This document shows positions 11,154-22,600 of a stretch of DNA of 64,000 nt, piece by piece. The notes under the pieces were generated by a model. It was not told the DNA's origin. It worked only from the letters and a program-made list of their open reading frames with translations, and did not search any database. The stretch is from Thelephora terrestris (Eukaryota; Basidiomycota; Agaricomycetes; Thelephorales; Thelephoraceae): assembly GCA_015956445.1 (NCBI GenBank), contig WIUZ02000009.1:1116001-1180000 (forward strand), given 5' to 3'. Every line of letters begins with the position of its first letter. Position 1 is the stretch's first letter. Position numbers and translations under genes: made by a program.

Positions 11154-14100
11154 CGACTGGAGTCGATGCTCGTTAGTCTCTGTCCATAGGGTCGGTGCGG
11201 ATTCAACTCCGTTGGCCATTCGTCTTGTGTTTTCGTTGCGGGTTCGCCCGCTGTAATATCATCGGTGCTTTGTCTGTGTTTCTTGATGGCGTGTGAGTCG
11301 TGATAAGGAAACAGATAAGATAAGAAAGGGGTATGGGTAAGGAAAGTGGGCGAAAGTTGGGTATGAAAATGGTTTAAAAAGAGGGTGAAATTCAGCACGC
11401 TGACATTGTTCTTCCGCCGGTTTTGTTCCTCAGGGCATTGACGTACTTCCGATAGTGGTGTTCGATTCGCTCGTGCTTGGCAATCTGCCGCTCAAACCGC
11501 ACCTTGTTGGTTCGCTTGTAAAACCTCTTGACGCGGCGGTGTTCGAGCTCACCCTGTTTGGCCAGTGACAACGGATGAGTGCGAGGAGGATCGGCGACGA
11601 TACAGAACAAACCTGCTGTGTAGAAAAACAGTCCGTTGGGCCAAACTGCTCGATGTTGTCTGCATAATCCCCGAGTGCGTGAATCTTGTATGTTTCCAGA
11701 TTGAACCCGGACCCTTTTGGTACCTTCGGTTTTAGGTTCTGCTTCTTGGGTTGTTCGGAAGCACCGGGAGCAACCTTCTTGGTTTTCGCAGGCCCTGGGG
11801 GGGCAGCCGGTTTGATTTTGGCAGCCCGGCGGCGATAAGCGGCGGCAGCTTCACCTGGCAATGGTTTCGTCGCATACTTTGGACACAGCTTGTTGGCATA
11901 GCAATGAAGCTGACATCCAAGTTCTTTCGTCTGCGAACGAAGGGACTTGATGGTATGTGTTGTGTGCATTCAGAGCTTGGCATAAGCGTGCCATGTGGCA
12001 AGATCAAAGGCGAGATCAAGAAGGAGGCGGTTGTCATTCGAGTCAGGTAGTATACCTTCGAGGACCGGGATCCAACACTAATAGGAGGGCATCTCGGGAA
12101 GTGGACGTGATCAGGATGATGTAGCTACCTACCTGCATGATATCCTCGAAGTCTCGACCTGCGAGCTTTTTCATCGCGGAGACGCTACCCCCAAACCTGC
12201 GGATGGTGTCACAGCCAAAGGTGGGGACTTGGCGGAATCTGGAGGAGAGAGGAGTTAGCCGGTGGAGAGGAGTGGCCACGAAATCAGGTTCTCACCGTGT
12301 GTCAAAGGTGTTGACCGCTCCCTGGCCGAGCGCGTGTAAGATTCTGATGTTGTGTGTGACCACACCCTTCCCGAAACCGAGTTCACAATCATGGAGGATG
12401 TCGACCGGCATGATCGTGGCCGGGTTGACACCAAGCTCAGTGTGGTACGCGTTCTAGGAGAAGGTCAGTTACAGAACATGCGGGCGTAGAGAGAGATTGC
12501 ATTACCCTGGTAGGAATCAGCGATCCTTGCTTCAGAATCTCCAAATCACCACCGACACTCCTCCCAAGATCAAAGATAAGCCTTCGCGCACATTCTACAC
12601 GGCCGGCGGCATCGTTGGCGTAGTCGCGAAGGAGATGACGTATGCTGTGGTCACAATTCATGCCGATTTTGGGAACACGTCCCTTGACGACCAGGCAGCG
12701 GGGGCAGAGGAACAACCCTAAGCTTTTGATCGTTGCTAACGTTGACCTGGATAGGACTCAGTATCATTCTCGTGAGGTTGGTGAAAAAAACTTACTTCTC
12801 TTTGTAATCCGCCGAGTGCAGAAGAAGTTCAAGGAGCCAGCGGCGCAAAATCCCATCCCCACATTTGACCTTTCGAAGGTTCTTATGAGCCTCCGCAAAC
12901 GAGCCGGCTAAGATTAGACGCAGGACCCCGTGAGTCAGCTCGCGTCCCAAGTAGGTGAGCATCTCTGAGCTGGGTTCCTTTTTGTAGTGTTCGCGGTAGA
13001 ACTCCTTGATGGTATCAGGGAGCTGCCGATCGTTGATCAGTTACATTGGGACAACGTTAGAGATGGAATTATTATTGACACACCGTGGGAATGTAGGCGA
13101 TGTGGTGGGCAGAGAAAGATGATGGCTTCGAGCGAGTGTATTTTGAGACGTTGCCGAGAAATAGATAGATTGGCCACAGGGAAGCGGTCCCAAAGGAGGC
13201 AAGGTGGGTAGAATCCGAATAGAGGAGTGCCGACATGACGAAAGTCTCCAGATTGTCCTCGCCGTGCGCCATCGCAGCGCTCAAATTGTCTCGCATCCTC
13301 TTATCGGCCTCAAGCATTGCGTCGGAGTTGTAGATCTCAGAGTATATGCGAACGGGATCTTCGTCCGGGCCTGGACTCCACATTTCCTTAAACGGAGCGA
13401 CGTGTATGTCGTTGAAGGCATCGGGGTCCTCCAGCTCGGCCGTAATCACTTCAACAGGATCCCGATAGAGGATCCCAGTTACAACGAACTCAGGTGCATC
13501 ACATTCCTTCTGTTCCACGCCTGTACAGGGCACCCGTATGCTCACTGAACCTTCCTTCCACCCATCGCCTACCGCGAGTCCAGCGCCAGAGAAGTGTTTT
13601 CGCTCGAAACGCCGGATCGCGGTCACAGCATTGAAGTCTTCGAGTTCCGAAGGTTGGAACTCAGGATGCATGATGACGTTGTGGACAAGGTCGTTGATTC
13701 CTGCGGGGGTGTTTCCTGGTCCTGTCGCCATCCACGAGAGGATAAGGTCAGATGAAAGGTTTGTTGAGTTGGTGAGGGAGCGGTGTTCTGATTCTGGAGG
13801 GGGGGCGACCATCAAACCAGATCCGATGGATTGGGAGGCGGGAAGACTCGGTTGAGCATCCACGTAGACGTCTGCGTTGCGAGGGTTGTGGGAGGAAACA
13901 GCGGGGTACTCTCGGAACACCCCGAAAGAGTTGGCGTTCGTCACGGTGATAGCAGGGGCGCGGTTTGAGGTTTCAGTAGAGGTGTCGAGTCCACTATCGT
14001 GCAGTGGATTGGAATCGAGAGAGGCAAGAGGTTCGGTTTCCTTTTCAGGACAAGTATTGCGTGCCGTGGCACGTGGTACAGGTGCTGGCAGCGAGTCGCG

Positions 14101-14643
14101 GAAACGCACCGGAAGACGCCGCGTTCTCACCGAACGTTGAAGTCCAGCATCAACAGCTCGTTCAAACAGCGGGACCTATATAAGGTGAGTTAATCTCCTG
14201 CTCTATAACAGGTACATGACTCTCACCGGTGGCAACTCAGGTTCACGGTGTGCAGCTTCAAATGCTAGCCGGACTTCCAGATCTCGCCTTCGGCGGTCTT
14301 CCTCCTCGTCCGCATCGCGCTTGCGCTTCAACGATCTTGCAATTGCGAGGGTCGTTTCTTCATCTGGAGTGTCCTCGTGAGTTCTTAACCAATGTTGATG
14401 GAGTCCGCGAGCTGATGAGAAGACCTGCCGCTTTTTGCTGGTGGCGCAGGTTCCCTCGTAGCATACATGAGACATAGTTTGGTGGCCCAATGCCGCCTTG
14501 TTTGGGAATGGTATGATGATGATGACGATAAAAGACTTATGGCCAAAGCCGAAGCGGATCCATCGACATCTGAACTCGGCACCGTGATCAAACAAAATCC
14601 TGCAGCAGGGAGTAACCCCTATCAACTCGTTCCTCTCCTGACC

Positions 14644-16195
14644 ATGGCAACTGTGACCCAACCCGTCGACAACTCTCAAAGGTATGGTCTAATCGCACGC
14701 CCATGGATGTCCACACCATGCTCATTTGTGATGGCGGCCCCCTCTGACAGCGAACCCGTGCTTACTCCCCAGGAGACAGAAGCCATCAAAGACAAAGTGA
14801 GATGGCTTTGTCGTGTAGCTAACCCTTTCGCAGATTTCTACGTCATCGTCGCCATCGGTGCTGCTGGTTCTCCGACGGTCACTGAAGCGGCCCGAAGGCA
14901 TGGAGACAAGCAAACGCGAACTCACGCCAAGGACCTGTATGTCCAGCTCATATCTGAGTCTGCGCGCGGGTCAAGATGGACTAACTACAGCTCTTACAGC
15001 ACGCCAACTCAACTCCAAGTTTATGTTGAGGACTTCGACGAGATCATTTACCACCTTCCGTTCCTCAAGCATCGCCTCGAGTCCGATGTGCCATCCAAAT
15101 TCATTCGAAAGACCTTAAACTACGTACGTCCCGCTTACATCAGATCCCGCCCATGACAGCTCAAAGAGAAACAGGTTCAGTCACTTGCATCGCAAGCGAG
15201 GCAAATGGACACCAAGACTATCAAGCAGTCTACCGTCTCGCTTATCCCGCAAAAGTACTTCCCACACGGTGCAGACAGCAATGCGGCCGTGAACCCACAC
15301 GAGTTTATCAAGGTCCTGAACCCGGGTGCCACCAAGTCCTGGCGTGGGTGGGGAAATATCGTCACGGCCAGGTTGCTGTGCCCGATCGACAACCTTAGCG
15401 AGTTCATTGCAGACCCAGAGAGGCAAGTAGCAGCATATCCACCCACACCCTTGCTGATCAGGCATGCCCACCCTCCAGTACCAGGGCGAAGCTGCGCGAT
15501 GGGAAAATCAAGCTGATCGACAGTGCGGGAGATCCAAAACTACCTGCTTTTCTGTACGACGAAGACATGACGGACGGCTCTCTCGCCCAGGGTCTCTTCC
15601 GTGGGCCTCTTTTGTTGGCGGTGAGTTCCACTGCTCGAGTCTCACGCGATAGGGCGCCACTGAGCATCAACCCTAGGTATACACCCACATATTCATCGCG
15701 CCTTCTGCTGCCACCCTCGGTGCAAAGGTTTCGCTGAAACCCGGGAATGCAAAAATCCACGGTATGATGAAAGTTCTCCCACCAACGATCTGTTACGCGG
15801 CGATACAGGTATCCGTGGATGCATCAGCCCTCCCGCTATCTCTCACACCCCTCACCCTCCAGGCATACATCACGTTGTGTTGCAGCAAGGAATGGAAGGA
15901 ACAATGGAAGGGTATCCAGTTTCCGCGGCTCTACATCCTCCTTCGCGAGCAATTCGCTCACTCGGATGACCCCTGGCGCGCTGAAACTCTCAAGTGGTGG
16001 GACGAGTATGTATTGTGTTCATCCCCTCCTACACTCATGTGCTCACAATATCCTAGGAAAATATTTGGCGGGGCGCCTGATACGGATGAAGAATTGCAGG
16101 AGGAAGAGCGGGAGACACAGGGACCATCCATGCGCTCTCGCATGGAGAACGAGCGACTCGCGAGGATCCAAGCAGCGAGTCAGGCTGCAGTGTAG
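14644..16195 (+). CDS. DUF6698-family protein, cargo of the Plavaka-like element
   Basis: Seven exons (14644-14936, 15000-15123, 15160-15422, 15485-15620, 15677-15808, 15863-16005, 16057-16195) sum to 1,230 nt and encode 409 aa. Recognisable family blocks are RWLCRVANPFADFYVIVAIG, YVEDFDEIIYHLPFLKHRL, ITARLLCP-like VTARLLCPIDNLSEF, FLYDEDMTDGSLAQGLFRG, VYTHIFIAPSAATLG, ICYAAIQAYITLC and ETLKWWDEKIFGG. Intron 3 appears to use a GC donor (AG|GCAAGT). DUF6698 proteins are fungal and of unknown function. A further intron in exon 1 (14680-14748) is possible and would keep the frame. The gene is divergent from the transposase, whose start is at 14475. Confidence 0.85.
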
Positions 16196-16910
16196 CAAGG
16201 ACGTTCGATTCACACCACTGGCTCGGAGACGGCATCCCTGTTCCACGACGATTGTAAATTTAAATAAGCCACATGAGATTTTGAATGTAAAAATCTTTTT
16301 CTCCTGTCGCTTAACACAACTTTGGCGCGGCCGCCGCGCGGCGATGTCTCAGCAAGCCGCCGATTTGAATTCCTCCTGGTGTTGTCTCCAGATCTCCCTA
16401 TGTCTCGTTCTCAGGAGGTTGGATCCGTCGAAATACCTCACTGGACGCCACCCGCCGGTCACACTGCGTCACACGAAAAAAAAACATATATCTTGGGGCG
16501 AGGATGGTGCCAGCGGCCGCATTCAACTTCCGGGCACTCTTGCCACGCACAACGTCTCTTCCCTCCCATCTCCAACTTGAAGTCCCTCGCGATGGTTTCC
16601 TCTCCGAACAGCCGTGACTGCCCGATCCTCTCCGCTGGCAAATTTACGGTCAGGTGTGAATCTCCACCTTCTGTCTGCTGGACCGCTGCTCACGACCTGT
16701 TGTTTCGAGCAATCGCAGCTCTTACGCAACATCACGTTTTGAGTCTGTCGTTTCTCGATTAAAGGTATCTATTAAATATCATTGTTTTTTAATTTGACAC
16801 TTTAGAGCTAAATACCTGCTCTCCGCAGTCTGCACCTCCGCCAGCAACTAACCCGCTTTCAGATTTCGGCACCCCGCCCGCACTTTCAGGGCCGATCGTG
16901 CGGGATACAT

Positions 16911-17186
16911 GTGGATCCCTGTTTCAGTACGTCGCTTTGTTTTTCATGCCTACCGACACTAATCCACTCCCAGGTTGCTCCGCAGCGCCGTGCCTCGCCT
17001 GTCCCGTTCCCTTTCCCAGGCAACACCAACAACAGTGGCGACGTCCCTCCTCTCCCGCACGCCGGTGATGATGGCGAGATACCTCCCTTCGTGGATGCCG
17101 ACGACGATCACGAGATCCCTCCCCTTGAGCACACCGACGATCGCGACAACGGCGATACCCCCCTCCTCGTTTCCGAATCTCACTGA
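16911..17186 (+). CDS. Doubtful short acidic-repeat ORF near the transposon's right end
   Basis: The frame encodes a degenerate internal repeat (GDVPPL, GEIPPF, HEIPPL, GDTPLL separated by acidic spacers) and ends at 17186. Upstream frames at 16351-16765 could supply exons, but no convincing join was found. The repeat pattern is regular enough to note; the gene itself is uncertain. From 17187 to 17668 the sequence is AT-rich and then holds the subterminal repeats of the transposon. Confidence 0.25.
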   Translation: MDPCFSTSLCFSCLPTLIHSQVAPQRRASPVPFPFPGNTNNSGDVPPLPHAGDDGEIPPFVDADDDHEIPPLEHTDDRDNGDTPLLVSESH

Positions 17187-17862
17187 TCTATACTACTCAC
17201 CCCACTACTCTTCCCCCGCTGGTTTTCAGGCCGTTCCCTGTACATCAGCATCTCTCTGCGTCTACGTCCGTACATATCTGTTACTCACTGATCTGGCAAT
17301 TCCATGTTTTTTATTTTCTGCCATGTTTTCTGCAAACGACCAAAATAAATTGGGATTTCATTATGGCGGGGTTTGATTTATGGATAATGAATATTTCTAT
17401 TTGAATTTACGATCCAATTTCGGAATATAAAAATTGAAAAGAAAAATATACCGCCTGACCCTGATGGGGAGATCTGGCCTGATACTATCGAGGCCGCAAA
17501 AGATCTGGCCGGCTCAAAATAAGGTGAGGGCAGATCTTATGCCGCAAGTCACGGATCTGCTTTCGTCTGCCAAGAGATTACCTGCCGAACTTCGAATGGC
17601 CAGACGGCCCACGTCTGGACATTTGTTGGGAGATCCGGCAAGATCTTTCCCGGACAAGTTTGCTGATGTGTGTGTTAAACCGAACGACGTACGGTTTAGG
17701 TTGGGTTTCTCTTTGGGATTTCGACCTGACTTGTAGTGACCTCGGACAACCTACCAGAAGAATAGAGACGTGATCGTTCTCTCACAAGCTAGTTGGACTA
17801 GTGAGTACTCTGCGGAGTCGGCTCAGTGCACTGGTAGTTGTTGGGGTAGAGTGGCCCTGACA

Positions 17863-18202
17863 TGACCATACTTTTTGATTCAGCTTAAGGCGGCACTGGA
17901 GGAATGGGCAGAGGGCAAGCATGTCATGTCACCATTCACAGTGTCAAGCAATAGCGAGGCCTATGGAAACCACCTCAAGTTAATGGCAAAGATCAAAGAA
18001 GGCAACAAGGGCGACTCGAGATACGCATGGATGATGTCAGAGATTTACAAACAAACGGTGTAGGTTTCCTGGTTAAATCCATTCCATTGCCTACTGATTA
18101 GTGGTTCAGTCTGATGGCTAACAAGCCAAATACTGTCAAGACTAATGCGGCGGCAGCAGACACCGAGTCCGCTGATGTGGACTTTGATGGGATGGAAGAG
18201 TA
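17863..18202 (+). pseudogene. 3' fragment of an unknown gene cut by element copy A
   Basis: A frame open from the junction encodes LKAALEEWAEGKH, SNSEAYGNHLKLMAKIKEGN and SRYAWMMSEIYKQTV. A GT/AG intron (18060-18112) then leads to a second exon with an Ala/Asp-rich tail ending VDFDGMEE at 18202. There is no start codon with family support, and the frame begins exactly where element A starts. It therefore looks like the surviving last exons of a host gene. Family is not recognised. Confidence 0.5.
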
Positions 18203-18567
18203 GACGTAGTACGAGCTTATTTGATGAACTACCCAAATAGACGAATTATCCCCATGAGTTACCTATGCTGAAACTACAACACGCCTACACGAAAACTAAA
18301 TGACATCTGTACTGGAGTTATGGACCAATCATATGAAAGCTAGGCGATATATCGGAGGTATGAACCGATTGTGCGAGAAGTGGCCCTAGGTGAACGCTAT
18401 GGATGCACCATGGTCCTATTTGGAAGCTAGGGAGTTGCTAGCCGGCGGTGGCGCGTGTAGGAGGATTCCTAAAGTATGCGCTAAAAGCCCTACGTGAATA
18501 TCATCGGTTAAAGCGAACATAGCATCATTTAGCATCGCTTACCGGCAGAGATTTTTCCAGATCAATA
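18203..18567. other. Intergenic sequence, nothing recognised
   Basis: No open frame with family resemblance, repeat or RNA gene is seen. This is the unduplicated flank to the left of the segmental duplication, whose similarity to unit 2 begins near 18568. Confidence 0.6.
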
Positions 18568-18569
18568 TG

Positions 18570-19700
18570 GTAGGTGAACGAGAAGGACACGACGGTCACA
18601 CTGATGATACAATTTGACCATGGGACAGGAAACGAAGATGGCACGAGCACGGCAAGAAACGCAGAGAGCAAAGGCCACAAAATGCTCGGCACACGTTCGG
18701 GGAAAGGCATTGGTTGCCCAGTCGCACCGATGGCAGCCGGAAATGTTTCTCTCCCATGTATGGGAGTAGATTAACAGCCGCTTTTTGTTGAAATGGAGGT
18801 TTCCTGAAAAGGATGTGGTCCCGCCGCTCAGGTACCTTCAATGTCGCTGTCGCCTTTAGGTCTTCTATAACGCTTGACGCCTCTCCTCCTTTTGGAATCC
18901 AGAGATGCGCGTTCACATTTCCATCCACAGCGAGGATGGGGAGACGCAGCCAGAGCTATGGATATTTAATGAAATCCAGACGCGGTGCAACACAGTTAAG
19001 ATGTCACGAACGCAGGCACATAGAGGTGATCAATTGATGGAAACGCACAAAATTACTGACAGTGGGGTCTTGAATGGAAGGTTGTAGAACAGAGCGGCAG
19101 GACAGACAATGAACAGTAGAGGAGAAGATCGAATGCAGCGAAACCAACAACGACTAAGCGGACGACGTTGTCGGTGGTGAACAGGTAGTTGAAGAGAGGT
19201 CACAACCAACGAGGGGTGCAGCTTGAGGCAAAGAACTTTTGTGACGATGTTGGAGTGCCAGGTGGCGTCGTTCATCTTGCACCATCCTGCGCCGCCTGTG
19301 TTGATCACGGTCAACGATAGATCCACGTTGCTCGACCTTGATGTAACGCGTGAGCCACCGTTCAGCATAGTAGCGATGAACGCGGCAAAGAGGGGAATGG
19401 TCAAAGTGGCATCAAGTATGGCTCCAAGGCGGATGATGGTGGTATCGGAGCCACTTCGCCGAGGCAACACGGGATTGAGGTCGGCTGGGGGCCCCGCAAT
19501 GGATTCTGACGATGGTGTCGCTGGATTGGGTGGAATTCGGTTTGAGCCGGGTCTTATCGTTGACATTAATGGGAGCAGATGTGACGGAAAAAAACCGGGC
19601 TGTTCCCCCAGAAAATTCAAATCAACATCTATCACGACCACAAAGAGAGATATGATAATCTGTACCTTGTATAGTTTGCTTCGTAAAGGACATGCAGCGA
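18570..19700 (-). pseudogene. DUF6535 pseudogene 1 (unit 1)
   Basis: Frames on the minus strand keep the N-terminal membrane domain in broken form. PPADLNPVLPR matches PPADLNSVLPQ of the intact gene, and LGAILDATLTIPLFAAFIATML matches VEAILYASLAASLLAAFVAML. The tract after it, corresponding to WHFDLVMESLPLMLQAALLLLGY, survives only out of frame. The C-terminal half is absent. The second copy is at 44508-45720. Confidence 0.7.
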
Positions 19701-19925
19701 ATCTGCCTTAATCCCGTGCCCTGCTTTTTTTATCCCTACCCACATTGCCACAGGACCCCACGGCATTGGTGCGGGTCTGAACCCGGACGTTGGACCCAAG
19801 GTGCGTTCCGTTCATGGACCGATTCAGTCTATCTGATCACCCCACCAGGGTCAAACGGTGGCAGAGGATTCAAGATTGTAAATCGAGACATCGGTGGTTT
19901 GAATCGAGATCAGCGTATCCCCTCT
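19690..19925 (+). pseudogene. Relic of a NACHT-WD40 gene 5' region
   Basis: The stretch TTTTTATCCCTACCCACAT through GGTTTGAATCG matches the 5' region of the intact NACHT-WD40 gene at 26765-26945. It includes CCCGGACGTTGG, GGTGCGTTCCGTTCAT and ATTGTAAATCGAG. The body of the gene is gone, and the C-terminal end of a minus-strand DUF6535 pseudogene follows at once. This is the convergent order of the intact pairs with the receptor body deleted. Confidence 0.6.
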
Positions 19926-22600
19926 TCAAAGTGAACAAAACGGTCGTTGCTTGTTGAATTCTGTGGACCTTTGCCTTGAGGGCGAAGGCAGCCGAGTTGA
20001 TGGACAGAGGATTGTGCTGAGCCAACGCGCTTTCAGCTTTCCCCAACCCCCAGCTCCCGAGGTCTGTTCTCTTCCTACGCTGAGTAACCCCTTTGTCACC
20101 ACTCCCAACCGCACACGGACTTCAGAGGTCAACTCGCTTTACTTCAACCGCAGAACCGCCAACCAAAGAGCCTTAAATACCGTATTTCCCACGTTCAAGA
20201 TCGCTTCTGCCAATCCTGGGTTGTAGAGCCTCCTCAAAAGCTGAGAGGAACCGACGTGCTCTATTCCAAAAAGGTTCCATTCCTCCGCGACAGCATGAGA
20301 GCACTGGTGGGAAAGATTTTTTCATCCCGAAGAGTAGCGCCAGAATAACTTTACAAGCGTCGTACATGTGTTCGATACCGTCGACTACTGACGCCCAGTT
20401 CGAGCGCAAGCTCTGCATTCAATGGTCGGGCTCGATGATGGGTCCAGCCATGTTGGACCACCTGTCGCCAGTGAGTGGAACGAAGGACGCAGCTGCCTCG
20501 CGAAGCTGGGAAGGGCTGCTGTCCTGGTGAGTGTAGCAGACGCCCCGGGCGAAGGACGGTTTGATCAGGCCAAATTTCCTGTGGGCCTCAATCGTGACGG
20601 GGCCAGAGGCGTAAAGCAGAGCGCGCGAGGCGTCCTTGATCGGCGGGTCGGGTCAGGAGGCCAAGTCGAAGTGGTGGTACATAAAGATCGTATCTTTGGG
20701 ATCCTCAACACATGGTAAGAACATGCGCGCAGTGCACGGCAAGCCGAGAAGCCTCCCGTTTCTTCTCTTCTCGGTGTAGGGATAAGAGAGGGGAGCTCGC
20801 ACAATGACGCGGAATAGGTTGTGGCTCTTCATGGCGGTTCTCGGAGAGTGGTGCGATGGGTTTTGTGTTTTCCAGGGCTCAGTAGGTCTCTTCGATGGTA
20901 GCGGTGGAGACGTGCCTCCCGTCGATCCTGTTGGCCTGCAGGATCTGTCCGTTACTACAAAACTCCATTGAGTTTCATAAGAGAAGAAACTGTTATGTGA
21001 CATTACCTCTTCTCGATGACCAACAAGCCGTCGATGTGCAACGTGATTCCGGAGACCAGACGAATGATGGACAGGCAGTTCGCTCCGATCAGCAAACGAG
21101 AGGAAGGCTTGGGTCGAAGAAATTAGAGAACTCCATCGGGTCAAGGTCCACCGTTCCTGAAGGCACCCCAGGCACGGCAAAGGATGTGACCCATCCATGT
21201 ATGGCAAGGGACAGAAATCGAGACGATTGCCAGTGCGTATAATCGAAACCACCAAGGACGCGGTCGACGATGCCGAGAGTGGACTCGTATAAATCCGATG
21301 ATCTGATGTCGGCTTGAGATAGATTTGTTGGATTCGTGATCTATGCATTGGCGCTAGAATCCTGGATGGAGAGGTGGAGGGGTAATTGGCACCGGTCTGT
21401 TCGTGACTCAGGCTTGGGATCACCACGGGGTGTCCGGATGAGCGGCCGAAGCATTCGAGGACGGAGTCGTGAACTCTCCCCAGCGGGGTGGCTCTGATGC
21501 CGGCGTGGCAAGCGACCTCGGGGATGAACCCCATGATAGCACACCGATCGCACCCATCTATACGTCGAACGTCCAGGCGAGTTAGTTCGAGTCTGACACA
21601 TAACCACGAAAAATCGGTTTCTGTGTCGAACGGAGGAGCTCGCCTTGCTGGTCGGCACCAGCCGTTGCCGATTCGAGGTGGCCACTATCCGTATTCGCAT
21701 CGGACGTGTTGAACGCCCGAACCACTTCCCGGTTCTCCTGTGGTACTTCTTGAGTTCTTCGTCGAAGCGAATCATGGAGCGGATGATGATGGGGAGTGGG
21801 ATCAGGAAGTTGTGGAATGGAGTAACAGCAGATCGAATGAACGGGTAGAGGAGGAGAACAAATACGGAGAGATCTACGATGGCCACAGTAAGAGTGTTGT
21901 CGATAACGCAGTTGAAGAGACAATAACCGAGGAGGAGGGGAGGAGCTTGGTCATCGAAGGAAGACTTTCAACAACAAGGCCGAAGTGCCATCGCCATGCC
22001 TTTCATCTTGCGCTATTGGTGTCGACTAACAGATTCACGCGTTTTGCCATTGCATAACGGGGTGACGGGTGAAGCTAGTGAAGCACTGCGTTTCCACCAC
22101 GGCAATGAACGCGACGGGAAGGGAAGCAACAAATCTCGCATAAGGACTGATCTAACGCGGGCGATGGTAGGATCGGGATAGTCCACTGGGGCAAAACGGC
22201 ATTGAGGTCGGCTGGCAGGTGCTCGAGAACGACGTTGGCCAGAGTCGTGAGGGCGGTATAACTGGGTTGGGTGAAATCCGGTTGGAGCTGGGTAACACGA
22301 ACATACAAGGGGAAATAACTCACGAAGGGCAAGGTGGTGAAAAAATCTTGACCGTAGAAGTCGCAATCACGTTCGTCGGCTTCGCGTTGGAGCTTGTCAC
22401 TTGAACTCAACGGGAGCGCACAGATCTATCCAAGTCCGTCCAAGGCGGTGTGTGAAGAGGGTTGGCATGCGTTGAGACGGAGTTAGGTAATCAACTTGGT
22501 TCGGGCGCGGACCTCGCGAACCACTGTCTTCATGTGGCTGCCAATTCATCGCTCCCACTGCTCCCCTCGGTATTGCTGATGTAGACCGGCACAAGATTCA
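19926..22600 (-). pseudogene. DUF6535 pseudogene 2 (unit 1), full-length but decayed
   Basis: Homology to the intact 919-aa gene runs from the N-terminus (YVRVTQLQPDFTQPSYTALTTLANVVLEHLPADLNAVLPQW near 22210-22330) to the C-terminal helices (20132-19926). Intermediate blocks are IPEVACHAGIRATPLGRVHDSVLECFGRSSGHPVVIP near 21530-21420, VEDPKDTI near 20700, and WASVVDGIEHMYDACKVILALLFGMK near 20395. Multiple frameshifts and stops separate them. It is divergent from pseudogene 3. Confidence 0.75.

Larger units (their letters stand above)
8483..11405 (+). mobile_element. Copy B of the TGTCAGG element family (2,923 bp)
   Basis: Starts TGTCAGGGCCAC and ends GCACGCTGACA. It is flanked by perfect TTGTT duplications (8478-8482 and 11406-11410). 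It lies in the transposase, whose frame is restored on removal, so both ends are exact. No direct long terminal repeats are visible between its first and last few hundred bases. It is a diverged subfamily member that shares CCGGTAGGTTGTCCGA and the start sequence with copies A, C and D. It carries the coiled-coil gene on the plus strand and an outward TATA-like palindrome at 8948-8955. Confidence 0.92.
7251..14475 (-). pseudogene. Plavaka-type transposase, interrupted by element copy B
   Basis: This multi-exon minus-strand gene begins at 14475 with a C2H2-like finger (CYEGTC...LHQHWLRTH). The 13072-14130 exon has the Plavaka N-terminal pattern ALLYSDSTHLASFG then WPIYLFLGNVSKYTRSKPSS. Further on are CPRCLVVKG, VDILHDCELGFGKGVVTH, VPTFGCDTIRRFGG, MKKLAGRDFEDIMQ, TYKIHALGDYADNI and GELEHRRVKRFYKRTNK. 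After the insertion at 8483-11405 the frame resumes with APQQHHSMAKKDRDHV, WVRWFKI, GAFGFLDPNDIVRGSHLIP and RDMFMRYRGGGVGHK, and ends in a Ser/Asp-rich tail. Removing copy B and one TTGTT joins both halves in one open frame. It would be active in DNA transposition if intact; as read, it is disrupted. Confidence 0.85.
5308..17668 (-). mobile_element. Plavaka-like (CACTA superfamily) DNA transposon with cargo genes, 12.36 kb
   Basis: The terminal inverted repeat CATCAGCAAACTTGTCC (17 bp, perfect) lies at 5308-5324 and inverted at 17652-17668. The flanks carry TG on both sides (5306-5307 and 17669-17670). Joining them restores the sequence of copy D (AAACCCTTG then GTGTTAAACC) apart from one substitution. 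Both ends have subterminal repeats of GATCTGGCC type, as in EnSpm/CACTA elements. It carries a Plavaka-type transposase, a DUF6698 gene and two small tandem paralogues. Copy B of the TGTCAGG family sits inside the transposase gene. Confidence 0.85.
1..17862 (-). mobile_element. Copy A of the TGTCAGG element family, split by three nested insertions
   Basis: On the minus strand the element starts at 17862 with TGTCAGGGCCACTCTACCCC, matching the 5' ends of copies C and D. Its pieces are 17669-17862, 4504-5307, 3413-3560 and about 573-1831. They are separated by a Plavaka-like transposon, a foldback element and a solo LTR. Joined, the pieces are collinear with copies C and D. The 3' end and its target duplication lie outside the window or have been lost. 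The gene is on the minus strand, and the outward TATA box is at 5047-5052 on the plus strand. Confidence 0.85.

Noticed and set aside
8483-11405. Direct long terminal repeats within element B
   Set aside because: The first and last several hundred bases were compared by eye. Apart from the inverted TGTCAG/CTGACA ends no direct repeat is visible, so B by itself is not a complete LTR retrotransposon.
13072-14130. The 352-codon frame as a stand-alone protein
   Set aside because: Its end matches the Plavaka N-terminal domain and it continues by splicing into downstream exons, so it is one exon of the transposase.
20653-21534. A 293-codon minus-strand frame as an intact gene
   Set aside because: Parts match the DUF6535 protein in this frame and other parts match only in other frames, so it is a chance join across frameshifts in pseudogene 2.
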